Notes: a model not told the origin generated them from the letters alone. Positions 36,164 to 45,636 are shown, counted from the stretch's first letter. The stretch is DNA of 64,000 nt from Nocardia asteroides (GCA_019930625.1 CP082844.1:992001-1056000); one strand, 5' to 3'. A program made the numbers and translations.

Positions 36164-38187
36164 GCGCGCGCACGGTCACGATCGCGGTGGGGATGACGTT
36201 GCTGTTCGACGGGGAATCGGTGCGGATCGTCGAGTTCGACGGTCGCCGAGTCACTCTGCGTCACAGTGACGATCGGTTCAGCAGTGTTGCGGTGTCGGAG
36301 TTCGTCACTCGCGCCCGCGGCACCGAGATCGCCGAGGCCGGCGCGGATGTCGATCCCGGCCTGGTGCTGGCCGGGTTGTCGCAGGCCGAGCGTGAGAGGG
36401 TCGCCGAGCGCGCCGGGCATGTGCGCGAGGTGTTGACCGGCTATCGGGCCGGTCACCGTGACGCTGCGGCCGATGGTGAGCCCCGTGCCGAGTACGCGCA
36501 GACGGTGGCGCTGATCGAGCGCTATCGGGCCAAGGCCGCCGAACTCGGCATCGGGTTGCGCACGATCCAGCGGTGGGCTGCGGCCTATCGCGCCTGCGGC
36601 GAGGCCGGGCTGGTCGACGACCGCTCCCGCAAGGGGCGTTGGACTTCGGTGGATCCACGTTGGGACGCGGCACTGCGGGCGGAAATCGTCGAGGGCGTGG
36701 CCAAGTCGACTCCTTCGCGCGCTGCGCTGTTGATGCGGGTCACGCAGCGGATCGAACGCGAACACGGCGCCGGTGTGGTGCCGATGCCGTCGACGGCGAC
36801 CGCGTATCGACGGCTGGAGGTGCTGGCCAAAGGCACCAATGCGGTCAATGGATCAGCGCGGGGACGTCGCTCGATCGCCGATCGCCCGCACGGGGTTTAC
36901 GGTCGGCTGCGCGCGACGCGGCCGGGCGAGTATGTGGTGCTCGATACCCAGGATCTGGATGTGTTCGCGATGGAGCCGGTTACCTGCCGGTGGTTGAGAG
37001 CACAGTTGACCGTCGCGCAGGACCTGTTCGACCGCCAGATCGTGGGGTTGAAGGTCACGGCCGTGTCGACGAAGTCCGTCGATGTCGCGGGAGTGTTGTT
37101 CGAGGCGGTCACCGGGCAGAGTTCGGGACGGCCGGCGCTGGGGTCGGTGCACGGGTTGCCGGATCGGCTGGTGTTCACCGAGTTCGGTGAACACACCTTG
37201 CAGTCGTGGTGCCCGCCGGAAACGTTGGTGGTCGATCACGGGAAGGCGTTCCTGTCGGCCCATGTGATCGGGGTGTGTTCGCGCCTGGGTATCTCGATTC
37301 AGCCCGCGCAGCCACGCAAGCCCACCGACAAACCGACGGTCGAGCGGTTCTTCCGGTCTCTGCGCGAAGGGCTGATCCAGCATCTTCCCGCCTACAAGGG
37401 CCCGGACCTGCACAGCCGCGGCGAGGCAGTGGCCGAGCAAGCGTTCTTGTTCCTGCATGAGCTCGAGGACATCATCCGGGACTGGGTCACCACGGTCTAT
37501 CACCGGTGCGCCCATGACGGACTGGTGGTGGCGCAGTGGCCGGATCTGGCGCTCTCGCCCAATGACATGTTCGCGCTCGGTCTGGCCAAGGCCGGGGTGT
37601 TGCGTATTCCGGCCTCCCCGGATCTGGTGCTCGAGTTCTTGCGAGTCGAGTGGCGCACGATTCAGCACTACGGGGTCGAGATCGAGGGCCGCCGCTACAA
37701 CGGTGCCGCGTTGGACCCCTACCGCAACGCACGCAGCCCCTACGGCGGAGTCGCTGCGGGCAAGTGGCCCTTGCGCGTCAACGACGACGACGTCCGCGTG
37801 GTGTTCTTCCAGGATCCCGAGGATTCGACCTGGCACCGACTGGTCTGGGAACACGCCCCGATGCTGGGCACCCCGTTCTCCTCCGAAGCCGCCCGCTACG
37901 CGCGCGTCCTGGCAACACGCGATGACCGGTTCGCAGACCCCGTGCAGGCGTTGAGCGAGGTGCTGGGCCGGTGGAACGCCGGGGAGGTGATCGATCGGCG
38001 CGAGCGGCGCATGGCCGCACGGCTGTCGGCCGAACGCAGCGGCGTCCAGGCGATCGCCGATCTCGGTGAAACCGTCGCCGGAGCATCGCTGGGCGCGGTC
38101 GAGCCGAGCGCGGAGATCCGCGGCGACGACGACACCGACGAACTCGATGAGAGCTACTGGGCGGATGCGTTGGAGGTGCTGGAATGA
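36160..38187 (+). CDS. tnsB: TnsB-like DDE transposase (Mu/Tn7 type)
   Basis: A 675-residue transposase. N-terminal HTH segments (RYRAKAAELGIGLRTIQRWA) bind the transposon ends. The RNase-H-like catalytic core has Asp261 in YVVLDTQDLD, Asp359 in TLVVDHGKAF and Glu395 in PTVERFFRSL; the second D to E spacing of 35 residues is canonical. A Mu-type C-terminal beta-barrel follows (HYGVEIEGRRYNGAALDPYR), and an acidic tail (IRGDDDTDELDESYWADA) probably contacts TnsC. It overlaps both tnsA and tnsC by 4 bases. All catalytic residues are intact, so the enzyme should be active. Confidence 0.95.
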   Translation: MSARTVTIAVGMTLLFDGESVRIVEFDGRRVTLRHSDDRFSSVAVSEFVTRARGTEIAEAGADVDPGLVLAGLSQAERERVAERAGHVREVLTGYRAGHRDAAADGEPRAEYAQTVALIERYRAKAAELGIGLRTIQRWAAAYRACGEAGLVDDRSRKGRWTSVDPRWDAALRAEIVEGVAKSTPSRAALLMRVTQRIEREHGAGVVPMPSTATAYRRLEVLAKGTNAVNGSARGRRSIADRPHGVYGRLRATRPGEYVVLDTQDLDVFAMEPVTCRWLRAQLTVAQDLFDRQIVGLKVTAVSTKSVDVAGVLFEAVTGQSSGRPALGSVHGLPDRLVFTEFGEHTLQSWCPPETLVVDHGKAFLSAHVIGVCSRLGISIQPAQPRKPTDKPTVERFFRSLREGLIQHLPAYKGPDLHSRGEAVAEQAFLFLHELEDIIRDWVTTVYHRCAHDGLVVAQWPDLALSPNDMFALGLAKAGVLRIPASPDLVLEFLRVEWRTIQHYGVEIEGRRYNGAALDPYRNARSPYGGVAAGKWPLRVNDDDVRVVFFQDPEDSTWHRLVWEHAPMLGTPFSSEAARYARVLATRDDRFADPVQALSEVLGRWNAGEVIDRRERRMAARLSAERSGVQAIADLGETVAGASLGAVEPSAEIRGDDDTDELDESYWADALEVLE

Positions 38188-39230
38188 GCAGCGCCTACAG
38201 CTTGTCTCGCAAGCAGGGGTGGCGTCGATTCGTCGACACCAAACCCCGAACCCGTCCCGACGCTCTCACCGCGGAGGCGCTGGCGCGCCTCGGTGAAGAC
38301 GCGTTGTTGGACTACAACGATGCCCGTTGTGACTGGCACGCGAACTTCGGCACGATCGCCACACCTCAGCTGACCGCGGTCCGCGACGAGCTCGAGCTGA
38401 TCGTGGCGTCGAATCGCCAAGATCCCGACCGGGTGCGCGGGGCGGCGGTGCTCGACGGCTACCCCGGCCTGGGCAAGACGACGATCGTGAATCTGTTCGG
38501 CCGCGACTTCCACCGCTCGGCGATCCACCGGGTCGGGGATCTGACCGGTGAAGGCCACGAACACATTCCGGTGTTCCGGGTCGGCCTGACCTCCAACACC
38601 ACCTTGCGCACGTTGAACAAGATGATCTGCCAGTTCTACGGCCATCCGGCCGCCGACCGTGGCAGCGCCGCGCAGCTGGCCACCTACGCGCTCGATTGCG
38701 TGCTCTCGTGTGAGACGCGGGTCGGGATCATCGACGACATCCACTTCATCCGTCACGACTCTCGCGACGGGCTGGCAGTCAGCAACCACCTGAAATGGCT
38801 GGCCAACGAGCTGCCCGTGACGTTCATCTACGCGGGAGTGGGACTGGGCGAGCGCCGGTTCTTCGAGGAAGGACTCACCGGCCGCCATGCCGCGTTCGCT
38901 CAGAGCGGCCGACGTTGGACCCGCTTGAGTGTCGAGTTGTTCGACCGCGACGAACACTGGCGCGCGCTGGTCAAGGCCGTCGATCGCCAGGTCGTATTGG
39001 CTCGATCGCGTCCAGGCCAGCTGAGCAGGCAGGCCGACTACCTGTTCAGCCGAACCGGCGGGCACATCGGTTCGCTGATGACCCTGATCAACAGGGGCTG
39101 CTTCAAGGCTATCCGGACAGGCACCGAGGCCCTGTCCAGGGACCTTCTGGACAGCGTCCGCATCGACGAGACCGCCGAAAAAAGCTCGCGCCGAACAATA
39201 TCGGCATCGGTCAAGGCGGTGACTCGATGA
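38184..39230 (+). CDS. tnsC: TnsC/TniB-like AAA+ target-selection regulator
   Basis: A 348-residue AAA+ ATPase. Walker A is LDGYPGLGKTTIVN (residues 90-103), Walker B is VGIIDDIHFI (about 180), and a sensor-like segment reads LPVTFIYAGVGLGE. Late arginines (FSRTGGHIGSLMTLINR) fit the TniB/TnsC group. In Tn7-like systems it links the target-binding TniQ to the TnsAB transposase. It overlaps tnsB and tniQ by 4 bases each, so the four genes form one translationally coupled operon. Confidence 0.94.
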   Translation: MSSAYSLSRKQGWRRFVDTKPRTRPDALTAEALARLGEDALLDYNDARCDWHANFGTIATPQLTAVRDELELIVASNRQDPDRVRGAAVLDGYPGLGKTTIVNLFGRDFHRSAIHRVGDLTGEGHEHIPVFRVGLTSNTTLRTLNKMICQFYGHPAADRGSAAQLATYALDCVLSCETRVGIIDDIHFIRHDSRDGLAVSNHLKWLANELPVTFIYAGVGLGERRFFEEGLTGRHAAFAQSGRRWTRLSVELFDRDEHWRALVKAVDRQVVLARSRPGQLSRQADYLFSRTGGHIGSLMTLINRGCFKAIRTGTEALSRDLLDSVRIDETAEKSSRRTISASVKAVTR

Positions 39231-42200
39231 GCGCGGCCATGACCCTGCCGCTGCGGGTCGCGATCGGCGAGGGCGAGGCAGTCGACTCCTGGATCGAGGC
39301 GCTGGCCCGCCGCAACGGCACCTCCCCACTGGCGGTGCTGCAAGCCCTCGGCGCCCGCCCCGGTCTGCGCAACACTCGACAGCTACTGGGAACCACCGCC
39401 GACGAAGCGATCCTGCGACGCCTCGAACATGCCGCGGGCCTGCCCGAGAACAGACTCGACGCGGCAGCGGCACGCGAATGTGACTGGGCGACACAGCTGT
39501 TGGTTTCGGGCCGGTCCCGTTTCTGCCCACAGTGCTTGGCCGAGGGCGGTGGCCGCTGGCCGCTGATCTGGCGGTGGAAGTGGCAGCTCGTCTGCGGTGA
39601 GCACAACCTCTTGCTACACGACAGCTGCCCGGTCTGCGCCGACACCCCACGTCGGCTCCTACTCGGCGGGCGAGACCCTATCCCGCCCGCGGCCTGCGGC
39701 TACGGTCCCTCACGCGGAAACCGCTGCGGCAACGACCTGACCGCGGGATCGACGCGGCGAGCACCCCGAGAAGTGCTCGACACCCAACAGTGGATCCACG
39801 ACCACAACACCGAGAACCCCGCGACCACAGCCTCCACCGGGTCGCCGCGGGAGTCCGAATTGACGCTGGTCTCGGACTGGCTGCGGGGCATCGACCTCGA
39901 CAGCGTGACCGCCGAAGCACACGCGATCAATCCCGACCGCGAACCGACGACCTATCACCCCGACGGCAACCCGCGATATCTCGATGCCGCTCTGACCGCC
40001 GCGCTACTGGGCCGCGCGAAGAACATCCTCGGCACCCACGACGAACCCGCGATCGCCTTCATCGGCGACATTCACGCGAAAAACCCCGCACCGAACCGGT
40101 TCCCACCCCGACGGATCGAGTTGAGGCGATGGCAGAACGCATCCGGGCGCTTTCCCAACAGATATGTGCGCGCGATCGATCCCGATCTGGGCGCGTTGAC
40201 CCGCCTGCGGCTCAAGAGCCCGACAGCGACTGCGATCCACGTCGGCGGCCAGACCACCGCCCGGCAGCGGGCGCTACCGCAACTGCTCTGGCCGGAATGG
40301 TCGGCCCGACTGCTGCCCGCGAGCGGATTCCACGCCGAACGGTTCCGCGCCACATTAGCCACACTGCTACTGGTCCCCGGCAGCGCTGTCGGCCGCGCTC
40401 ACCGCACAACGCTGAATCCGAGAGTCAACCCGGGCAACTGCACCGCTCTGCTGCAAGGCATGGCGAAACTACCCGGCGGGTCAGCGGTCACCGACGTGAT
40501 CACCGTGCTCTGCCGAATCGCGGACTACCTCGACAGCGCCACCGTCCCGATCGACTACCAGCGCCGCCGTGAGGTGGTTCCGGCCGAAGCGATCACCTGG
40601 CAACGATGGCGGGACCTGGCCTGCGAGATCGGAGCCCACCCGGGCGAACAAGGCAAAGGCCTGGGGCGCATCCACGTCGTCCAACGCCACCTACACGAAA
40701 TACTCACCGGCGCAGATCTATCCGACCCAAATCACCCGCTGGTATTCCGCAGCCCGCAAGACCGCGGCACCTACACGACCGCCCTGGGACAGTTCACCCC
40801 CCACTTGCGCCGCGCCCTGCGCGACTACGGCCAGCAGTTGCTCGCCGAACTCGGCATCGAGGAGCCGATCATCTGGTCGCCACCGGCCGAGCTCGCCGAC
40901 GGGCTGACCCTGCCGGGCATCGACCCCACCGACCTCGACACCGACAAGATCCGCCGACTCGTCCTCGACGAGAAGCGCGCCCCGAGCGCGGTCGCCGACC
41001 TTCTCGGGGTTCACATCGAACACGTTCGCCTCGCGCTGGAAGGACTCGACCGGCCTGTCCGGCAATGGTCCAAACACACCGCTCCGGTCTCCTGGAAACT
41101 CGACCGCGACGCCGAACGGACGCTGACCCGGGAATTCTTCGAGCGCGAGTACATCCAGAACAAACGCACCCTCGCCGACATCGGTGAGGCAACAGGATTC
41201 GGCAAACCACGCGTCAGCCGCATCGCCAAAGGACTGGGCGTCACGTTGCGCAAAGGCGCAGACGCTCACCCGATCGACCAGGCATGGCTTCGACAGCAAT
41301 ATTGCGACAAGCTGCGCTCCACGGCAGACATCGCCGCCGAACTCGATGTCGATCAGATGGTCGTCAACAACGCGCTTCACCGTTTCGCCATCCCCACCCG
41401 GCCGCAAGGAGTTTTCAGCCGAACCGAATTCCTCGCCTCCCTTCCGGACATGGTGCCCACACGAGTCCGCACCACCGTCGAAGGTCGGCTACACGGATGG
41501 CTGCGTCTGCACCGGTTCCGGATCGCGATGCAATTCCCCAACCTGCTCACCGCCCAGAAATACCTCGGCCGATCCGTCGCCTTGATCACCCAACTCCAGC
41601 AACTGGAGAAACATATCGGCGGCCCTCTCTTCGACCGATCCGAACTCGGCAGGCACCAACACCCCACCGCTCTCGGCCGGGCGTTGCTCGAGGATCTGGA
41701 AGACGACAACGTTGCACAGCTGATGATCCAAGCACTCGGCGCCAAGGCCCTGCCAATGCCCGATGCCGAGACCATCGCAGCAGCTGAGGCAGCGGTCTCC
41801 AAACTCGCACGGCAAACAGACCCCACATCACCACAGAGCCGATCAGCAGCAGAACTCGCGAGACAGACCGCACAACAACGCAAAAGCGACTACCAGCAGA
41901 TCTTCGCCGACCTCCAAGTCGAACCGGTGTCCATCAGAGCCGAAAGCAGCCTGATCATCCTCCAGGACCTGCTCGGCGCTGCCAGCGATGAATCGCACGG
42001 ACTCGCAGTCCTGCAACGCACAGGATTCACCGAGGGCCCCGTCTATCAGGCCCTCAACAGATTCCGCAAAGCGGGCTGGCTGACCGTTCATCTCGAAACC
42101 CACGCAGCCCGCCGCGCCCGCATGGGCGGCTCCACCCAAACATCCCGGCGCAGAACCTTCTTCCGCCTCACCCGAGACGGCCGCAAAGCCGCCGAACGAG

Positions 42201-42295
42201 TACTGGCAAACGCCCAACTCCGAGAAAACGTCAAACCAGTGAGAAGAAAACCCCGCCAAACACATGAGACACAACAGCATTCGAGCCGGTCATGA
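39227..42295 (+). CDS. tniQ: TniQ/TnsD-like target selector with long multi-HTH C-terminus
   Basis: A 1022-residue protein. The N-terminal TniQ domain has the usual zinc ligands: Cys100/Cys103 (FCPQCLAEGG), Cys123/His126, Cys134/Cys137 (SCPVC) and further cysteines near 157 and 167. From about residue 570 on there are at least five DNA-binding-like segments: APSAVADLLGVHIEHVRLAL; TLADIGEATGFGKPRVSRIA; STADIAAELDVDQMVVNNAL; a LysR-like segment (VALITQLQQLEKHIGGPLFD) around 780-800; and a PadR-like winged helix at about 910-1000 (VYQALNRFRKAGWLTVHLET). TnsD proteins are usually around 500 residues, so this one is unusually long and probably reads a long specific target. The start is fixed by ATGA overlap with tnsC. 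Confidence 0.92.
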   Translation: MSAAMTLPLRVAIGEGEAVDSWIEALARRNGTSPLAVLQALGARPGLRNTRQLLGTTADEAILRRLEHAAGLPENRLDAAAARECDWATQLLVSGRSRFCPQCLAEGGGRWPLIWRWKWQLVCGEHNLLLHDSCPVCADTPRRLLLGGRDPIPPAACGYGPSRGNRCGNDLTAGSTRRAPREVLDTQQWIHDHNTENPATTASTGSPRESELTLVSDWLRGIDLDSVTAEAHAINPDREPTTYHPDGNPRYLDAALTAALLGRAKNILGTHDEPAIAFIGDIHAKNPAPNRFPPRRIELRRWQNASGRFPNRYVRAIDPDLGALTRLRLKSPTATAIHVGGQTTARQRALPQLLWPEWSARLLPASGFHAERFRATLATLLLVPGSAVGRAHRTTLNPRVNPGNCTALLQGMAKLPGGSAVTDVITVLCRIADYLDSATVPIDYQRRREVVPAEAITWQRWRDLACEIGAHPGEQGKGLGRIHVVQRHLHEILTGADLSDPNHPLVFRSPQDRGTYTTALGQFTPHLRRALRDYGQQLLAELGIEEPIIWSPPAELADGLTLPGIDPTDLDTDKIRRLVLDEKRAPSAVADLLGVHIEHVRLALEGLDRPVRQWSKHTAPVSWKLDRDAERTLTREFFEREYIQNKRTLADIGEATGFGKPRVSRIAKGLGVTLRKGADAHPIDQAWLRQQYCDKLRSTADIAAELDVDQMVVNNALHRFAIPTRPQGVFSRTEFLASLPDMVPTRVRTTVEGRLHGWLRLHRFRIAMQFPNLLTAQKYLGRSVALITQLQQLEKHIGGPLFDRSELGRHQHPTALGRALLEDLEDDNVAQLMIQALGAKALPMPDAETIAAAEAAVSKLARQTDPTSPQSRSAAELARQTAQQRKSDYQQIFADLQVEPVSIRAESSLIILQDLLGAASDESHGLAVLQRTGFTEGPVYQALNRFRKAGWLTVHLETHAARRARMGGSTQTSRRRTFFRLTRDGRKAAERVLANAQLRENVKPVRRKPRQTHETQQHSSRS

Positions 42296-42387
42296 GGAGC
42301 AGCGATGCCAGCTATCACGCGAACCTACAACAACCACAACTCCCCCGCCGCGCCCTGAACACCACCACCTTCGAACGGAGAAACTCC

Positions 42388-43818
42388 ATGCGCCACCACC
42401 ACTCTCGAACCATCCGCGTCGCGCTGTGCGCGGCCGTCGCCGCGACCACCATGACCGCCGGTGTCGCCGCCGCAGAACCCACACCCGACCGCACCGGTAC
42501 CCAGTGCCCGCGTTGGACCGCGCTGCTGGCATTGGGCACCTACGAAACAACCACCAACGGACAGACCACACCGGGGGAAATCCTCACCCAGCTCGGGGAA
42601 TCGCTCACCGCCCGCTACGGCACCGATATCGAGGTCCGCACGCTCGCGCCCACCGCTGGTGCGGGGTCGGTGAGCAGAGCCGACCTCACCGCGGCGGTGA
42701 AAGGGCTGTGCTCGGACACCCGAGCCGTTTTGGCCGGCTACGGCCAAGGCGCCGAGGTCACCGGCGACCTCGCCACCACCCTCGGCAACAAAGGCGGCCC
42801 GATCCCGGCCTCCCGCGTCATCGCCGTCGCGCTCGTCTCGGACCCGCGCCGCGATGCGACCACCGCCCAGCTCGGCACCCCGGTCTCCGGGCAGGGCGTC
42901 ACCGGGCCACGCGCGCAGGGCTTCGGCGAACTGACCGACCGGGTCCGCACCCTGTGCCTCGACGGAGACAGCTACTGCTCGACCACCGCCGAGTCCTCGC
43001 CTGTCCTCGCCGCGGTGAGCCGCGCCCTCACCACCGCCACCACGACCACTCCGGCTCCTACCAGCACCACCGCGCCCACCACCACGACGAAAGCCCCGAC
43101 CACGACGACGAGCACACCGACCATCAGCATCGGGTCGGGCTCAACCGGGCAGATCAGCGTGTCCCAGGTCCTCGCCCAGGTCGTCACCGTCCTCAGCGGG
43201 CTCGCCAGTTTCACTGCGAACGTGCCCGCGATCGTGGCCGACCTCGCCCAGCTGCCCGGGCTGGTCACCGCTGGAGACGTGCGCGGCGTGCACCGCGTCT
43301 CCGGGGACCTGAACAACCAGTTCGCCCCGCTGATCGAGCTTGCCGATGGACTCGACCTGCGCCTGGTAGCGCGGGCGCTGGCGTTGGCCGCGCCGCTGGA
43401 CACCACCGGGGTCGCCACGATCGCCGCCGAGATCGTCGGTGTCCTGGCCGGACTCGACATCTCCCGCATCGCCACCGATGTCGGCCGGGCACAGGAGATC
43501 GCCTGGACCGCCGTGGAATTCCTCGCCGATGGCGACCCGGTCGCGGCGGTGCTGACGCTGACCGGGCTGGCACCGGTCGCCGCCGATCTCGTCTCGGCCA
43601 CCGCCGCAGCGTTCACCGGCGGGCAGTTCCCCACCCTGACCAACACCTACACCGCCACCACCGGCGGCACGGACACGACGGGCAGCGCCACCGGCACGGA
43701 TGCCGGTGTTCCGGCTGCCCAGGACGGCCACACGGCCACGTTCGACGCCACCGGCTACAACACCGCCGCGCCCATGCTGACCGACTGGATCGCCCAGGCC
43801 ATCGACCGCAGCAAGTAG
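42388..43818 (+). CDS. Secreted cutinase-like protein without the catalytic serine
   Basis: A 476-residue exported protein with signal peptide (RVALCAAVAATTMTAGVAAA). It has a cutinase-type alpha/beta-hydrolase fold (CPRWTALLALGTYETTTNGQ; DTRAVLAGYGQGAEVTGDLA), then a long Thr/Pro linker (TTTTTPAPTSTTAP) and a C-terminal helical region of about 220 residues. The nucleophile elbow reads GYGQG, where active cutinases have GYSQG, so the serine at about residue 118 is replaced by glycine. It is probably a binding or structural surface protein rather than an esterase. A good ribosome binding site (CGGAGAAACTCC) precedes ATG 42388. It may follow the transposition operon as separate element cargo. 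Confidence 0.85.
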   Translation: MRHHHSRTIRVALCAAVAATTMTAGVAAAEPTPDRTGTQCPRWTALLALGTYETTTNGQTTPGEILTQLGESLTARYGTDIEVRTLAPTAGAGSVSRADLTAAVKGLCSDTRAVLAGYGQGAEVTGDLATTLGNKGGPIPASRVIAVALVSDPRRDATTAQLGTPVSGQGVTGPRAQGFGELTDRVRTLCLDGDSYCSTTAESSPVLAAVSRALTTATTTTPAPTSTTAPTTTTKAPTTTTSTPTISIGSGSTGQISVSQVLAQVVTVLSGLASFTANVPAIVADLAQLPGLVTAGDVRGVHRVSGDLNNQFAPLIELADGLDLRLVARALALAAPLDTTGVATIAAEIVGVLAGLDISRIATDVGRAQEIAWTAVEFLADGDPVAAVLTLTGLAPVAADLVSATAAAFTGGQFPTLTNTYTATTGGTDTTGSATGTDAGVPAAQDGHTATFDATGYNTAAPMLTDWIAQAIDRSK

Positions 43819-43847
43819 CCCGAGCCCGCCTGCACAGCGCATATAAG

Positions 43848-43890
43848 ACGGCCCGTGGTGCCGAGCGGAATGCTCGGCACCACGGGCCGT
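43848..43890. terminator. Bidirectional terminator, perfect 19-bp stem
   Basis: The arms ACGGCCCGTGGTGCCGAGC and GCTCGGCACCACGGGCCGT pair perfectly around a 5-base loop (GGAAT), between the convergent cutinase-like gene and the 160-residue gene. U-runs are short on both sides, but stem length and position mark it as the shared transcription end. Confidence 0.85.
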
Positions 43891-43907
43891 TTCAGCGGGC
43901 AGGCGGG

Positions 43908-44390
43908 TCAGGAGATGAGTGGCGGCACCGCGCGCAGACCCGGCGCGGCCGGGCCCCTGTCGTGGCGGAACCGCCACGACGGCAACGCCCTGTACATGGT
44001 CACGGTCTGCTCGTCACCGTCATTGCCGCTGCCACTGCCGCCGTCGCTGGTGTCCCCGCTGTCCTGTTCGGGCAGCTGGTCCAGGGTTGCCACGACCACC
44101 TCGCGGGCGGCTGTTTCGAGGTCGCCGTACAGGGTTCCGGTCAACGGGCCGGTCATGACACGCACCGCACCGCTGTGTGGGAAGAACTCACCGTCGGTGG
44201 TCACCTGCTCGTAGCGCAACGCGATCGGCACCCACGGCACCAACGAGGCCAGCACGGGCATCTGCAGCTCCCGCACAGCCGTCTCGGCGATGGCGATCCA
44301 CAGCTCGAGGCTGTCGGGGGCGTGGCTGGAGTCGGCGTACACCTGGTACAGGGCCGAGGCGAGGACCTTGGGGGTTGGGGTGGAGTACAT
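43908..44390 (-). CDS. Conserved element protein of unknown function
   Basis: A 160-residue protein with no signal peptide. The N-terminal 100 residues look folded (MYSTPTPKVLASALYQVYAD; LELWIAIAETAVRELQMPVL). A Gly/Ser/Asp linker and a short basic end follow. ATG 44390 has AAAGG at suitable spacing. It is the last gene of the leftward MoxR/VWA operon and ends at the terminator hairpin. I recognise no family. Confidence 0.65.
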   Translation of the reverse strand: MYSTPTPKVLASALYQVYADSSHAPDSLELWIAIAETAVRELQMPVLASLVPWVPIALRYEQVTTDGEFFPHSGAVRVMTGPLTGTLYGDLETAAREVVVATLDQLPEQDSGDTSDGGSGSGNDGDEQTVTMYRALPSWRFRHDRGPAAPGLRAVPPLIS

Positions 44391-44481
44391 AGTCGAGCAC
44401 CTTTCTCAGGGGGTTAGATTGAGAGGGCGGTGTCGGACTCCCCGGAGATACGAGCTCCGGGGATTCCGGCATCGCCCAGTT

Positions 44482-45636
44482 TCAGGACGCGAGGGTGAAT
44501 TTCTTGGGGGCCGTGCTGGTCTGGCGCGCGGTCCCGCCATCGGTCAACTTGACCAGGGCGTTGTGGACCGCGCCGCTGGAGCGGGCCAGGGCTTTGCCGA
44601 TCTGGTGTGGGGTGAACTCCTTTCCGGGGTTTTCGTGCAGGAAGTCCTCGACCTGTCCCCGCAGCGCACCGGCGGGCAGGCGTTCGACCGTCGACTCCGC
44701 GTCGCCCGCAGCGCCGTTGTGGGCCGCCGCCGGGGGTTCCGGGGCCACGGTGGCGGGATCGTCCCCTGTGGGGGCGGCTACCGCCGTCTCCGGCGTGGTG
44801 TCGGGCGCGGGGTCGGCCGGGGCCGCCTGTTCGGCGGGGGTGGCCGGTTCGGGCCCGGTGGGTTCGGCCACAACGGGTTCCGGGGTCACGGGGTCGGCCG
44901 GTGCGGACTCCGGTTCGGCGGGTGTGGTGGCCACCGCTTCCGGCGCGGCCGGGGCCGGGGCCGGTTCGGGTTTCGCTCCGGCGGTCCAGCTCTTCCCGGC
45001 CCGAGGCTTGCCCGGATCGGTGGCCGCCCACACGGCCCCGGCGAGTTCCCATTCCGTCAGCAGATGCCGCGCCGCAATGGTCCCGATGGCCGCAATTTCC
45101 GCCAGATCGGCGGTGGTGCTGCCGGGGTGGGTTTCCAGCGCCTTCCACAGTGCCCGAGCTTCGGCGCTGTGCAACGCGGGCACCCCCGCCGCCGACACCG
45201 TCGCGGATTCGGTTGCAGGCTCGCCGGTTTCGGGCGTCGATCCGACCGGTTCGGCCGTCTCAGGAGACACCGCGCCCGGATCGGTGGGTTCGGCCGGGCA
45301 CGGATCGGCGGGCGTGGTGGGGGCCGGGTCCGGTTCGATGGTGGCGGGTGTGCCCGTGCCCTGGGTCCAGGTCTTGGCCGCGCGGGGGGATGCGGGGTCG
45401 GTGTGCGACTTTGCGCACCCGGCGGTTTCCCACTGGGTCAGCAGACGCCGCGCGGTGGACTGGCCGATCCCGGCGATGTCGGCCAGTGCGGCGGTGGTGT
45501 TGTCAGGGTGGGCGCGCAGCGCCGCCCACAACGCCCGGGTGTTGTCTCGGCGCGGCACCGGCACCGACCGCGAACCGTTTTCCGGGGTGGGTGCGGCCGT
45601 TTCCGTGGCCACGGCGGCGTTCTTGGTTTTCGACAT
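44482..45636 (-). CDS. Triple winged-helix protein with Pro/Ala-rich linkers
   Basis: A 384-residue protein starting at ATG 45636 behind GGAAGGAACCCCC. It has two copies of the same helix-turn-helix module (RALWAALRAHPDNTTAALAD...GQSTARRLL, and RALWKALETHPGSTTADLAE...GTIAARHLL) near residues 30-90 and 155-220, a long Pro/Ala/Glu linker, and a third module at the C-terminus (KEFTPHQIGKALARSSGAVH, NALVKLTDGGTARQ). The third module resembles the N-terminus of the MoxR-type ATPase encoded in the same operon. It is probably a DNA-binding or scaffold protein. Function is unknown. Confidence 0.75.
   Translation of the reverse strand: MSKTKNAAVATETAAPTPENGSRSVPVPRRDNTRALWAALRAHPDNTTAALADIAGIGQSTARRLLTQWETAGCAKSHTDPASPRAAKTWTQGTGTPATIEPDPAPTTPADPCPAEPTDPGAVSPETAEPVGSTPETGEPATESATVSAAGVPALHSAEARALWKALETHPGSTTADLAEIAAIGTIAARHLLTEWELAGAVWAATDPGKPRAGKSWTAGAKPEPAPAPAAPEAVATTPAEPESAPADPVTPEPVVAEPTGPEPATPAEQAAPADPAPDTTPETAVAAPTGDDPATVAPEPPAAAHNGAAGDAESTVERLPAGALRGQVEDFLHENPGKEFTPHQIGKALARSSGAVHNALVKLTDGGTARQTSTAPKKFTLAS

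Noticed and set aside
38795..39226. Upstream part of the open frame that contains tniQ
   Set aside because: It overlaps tnsC out of frame and is Arg-rich. The ATG at 39227 overlapping the tnsC stop is clearly the start.
35396..42295. CRISPR-associated transposon
   Set aside because: No Cas12k, Cascade gene or array is present. The long TniQ suggests protein-guided targeting.
42264..44417. 717-residue frame across the cutinase-like gene and the terminator
   Set aside because: It crosses a strong terminator and a convergent gene; composition is typical of a shadow.
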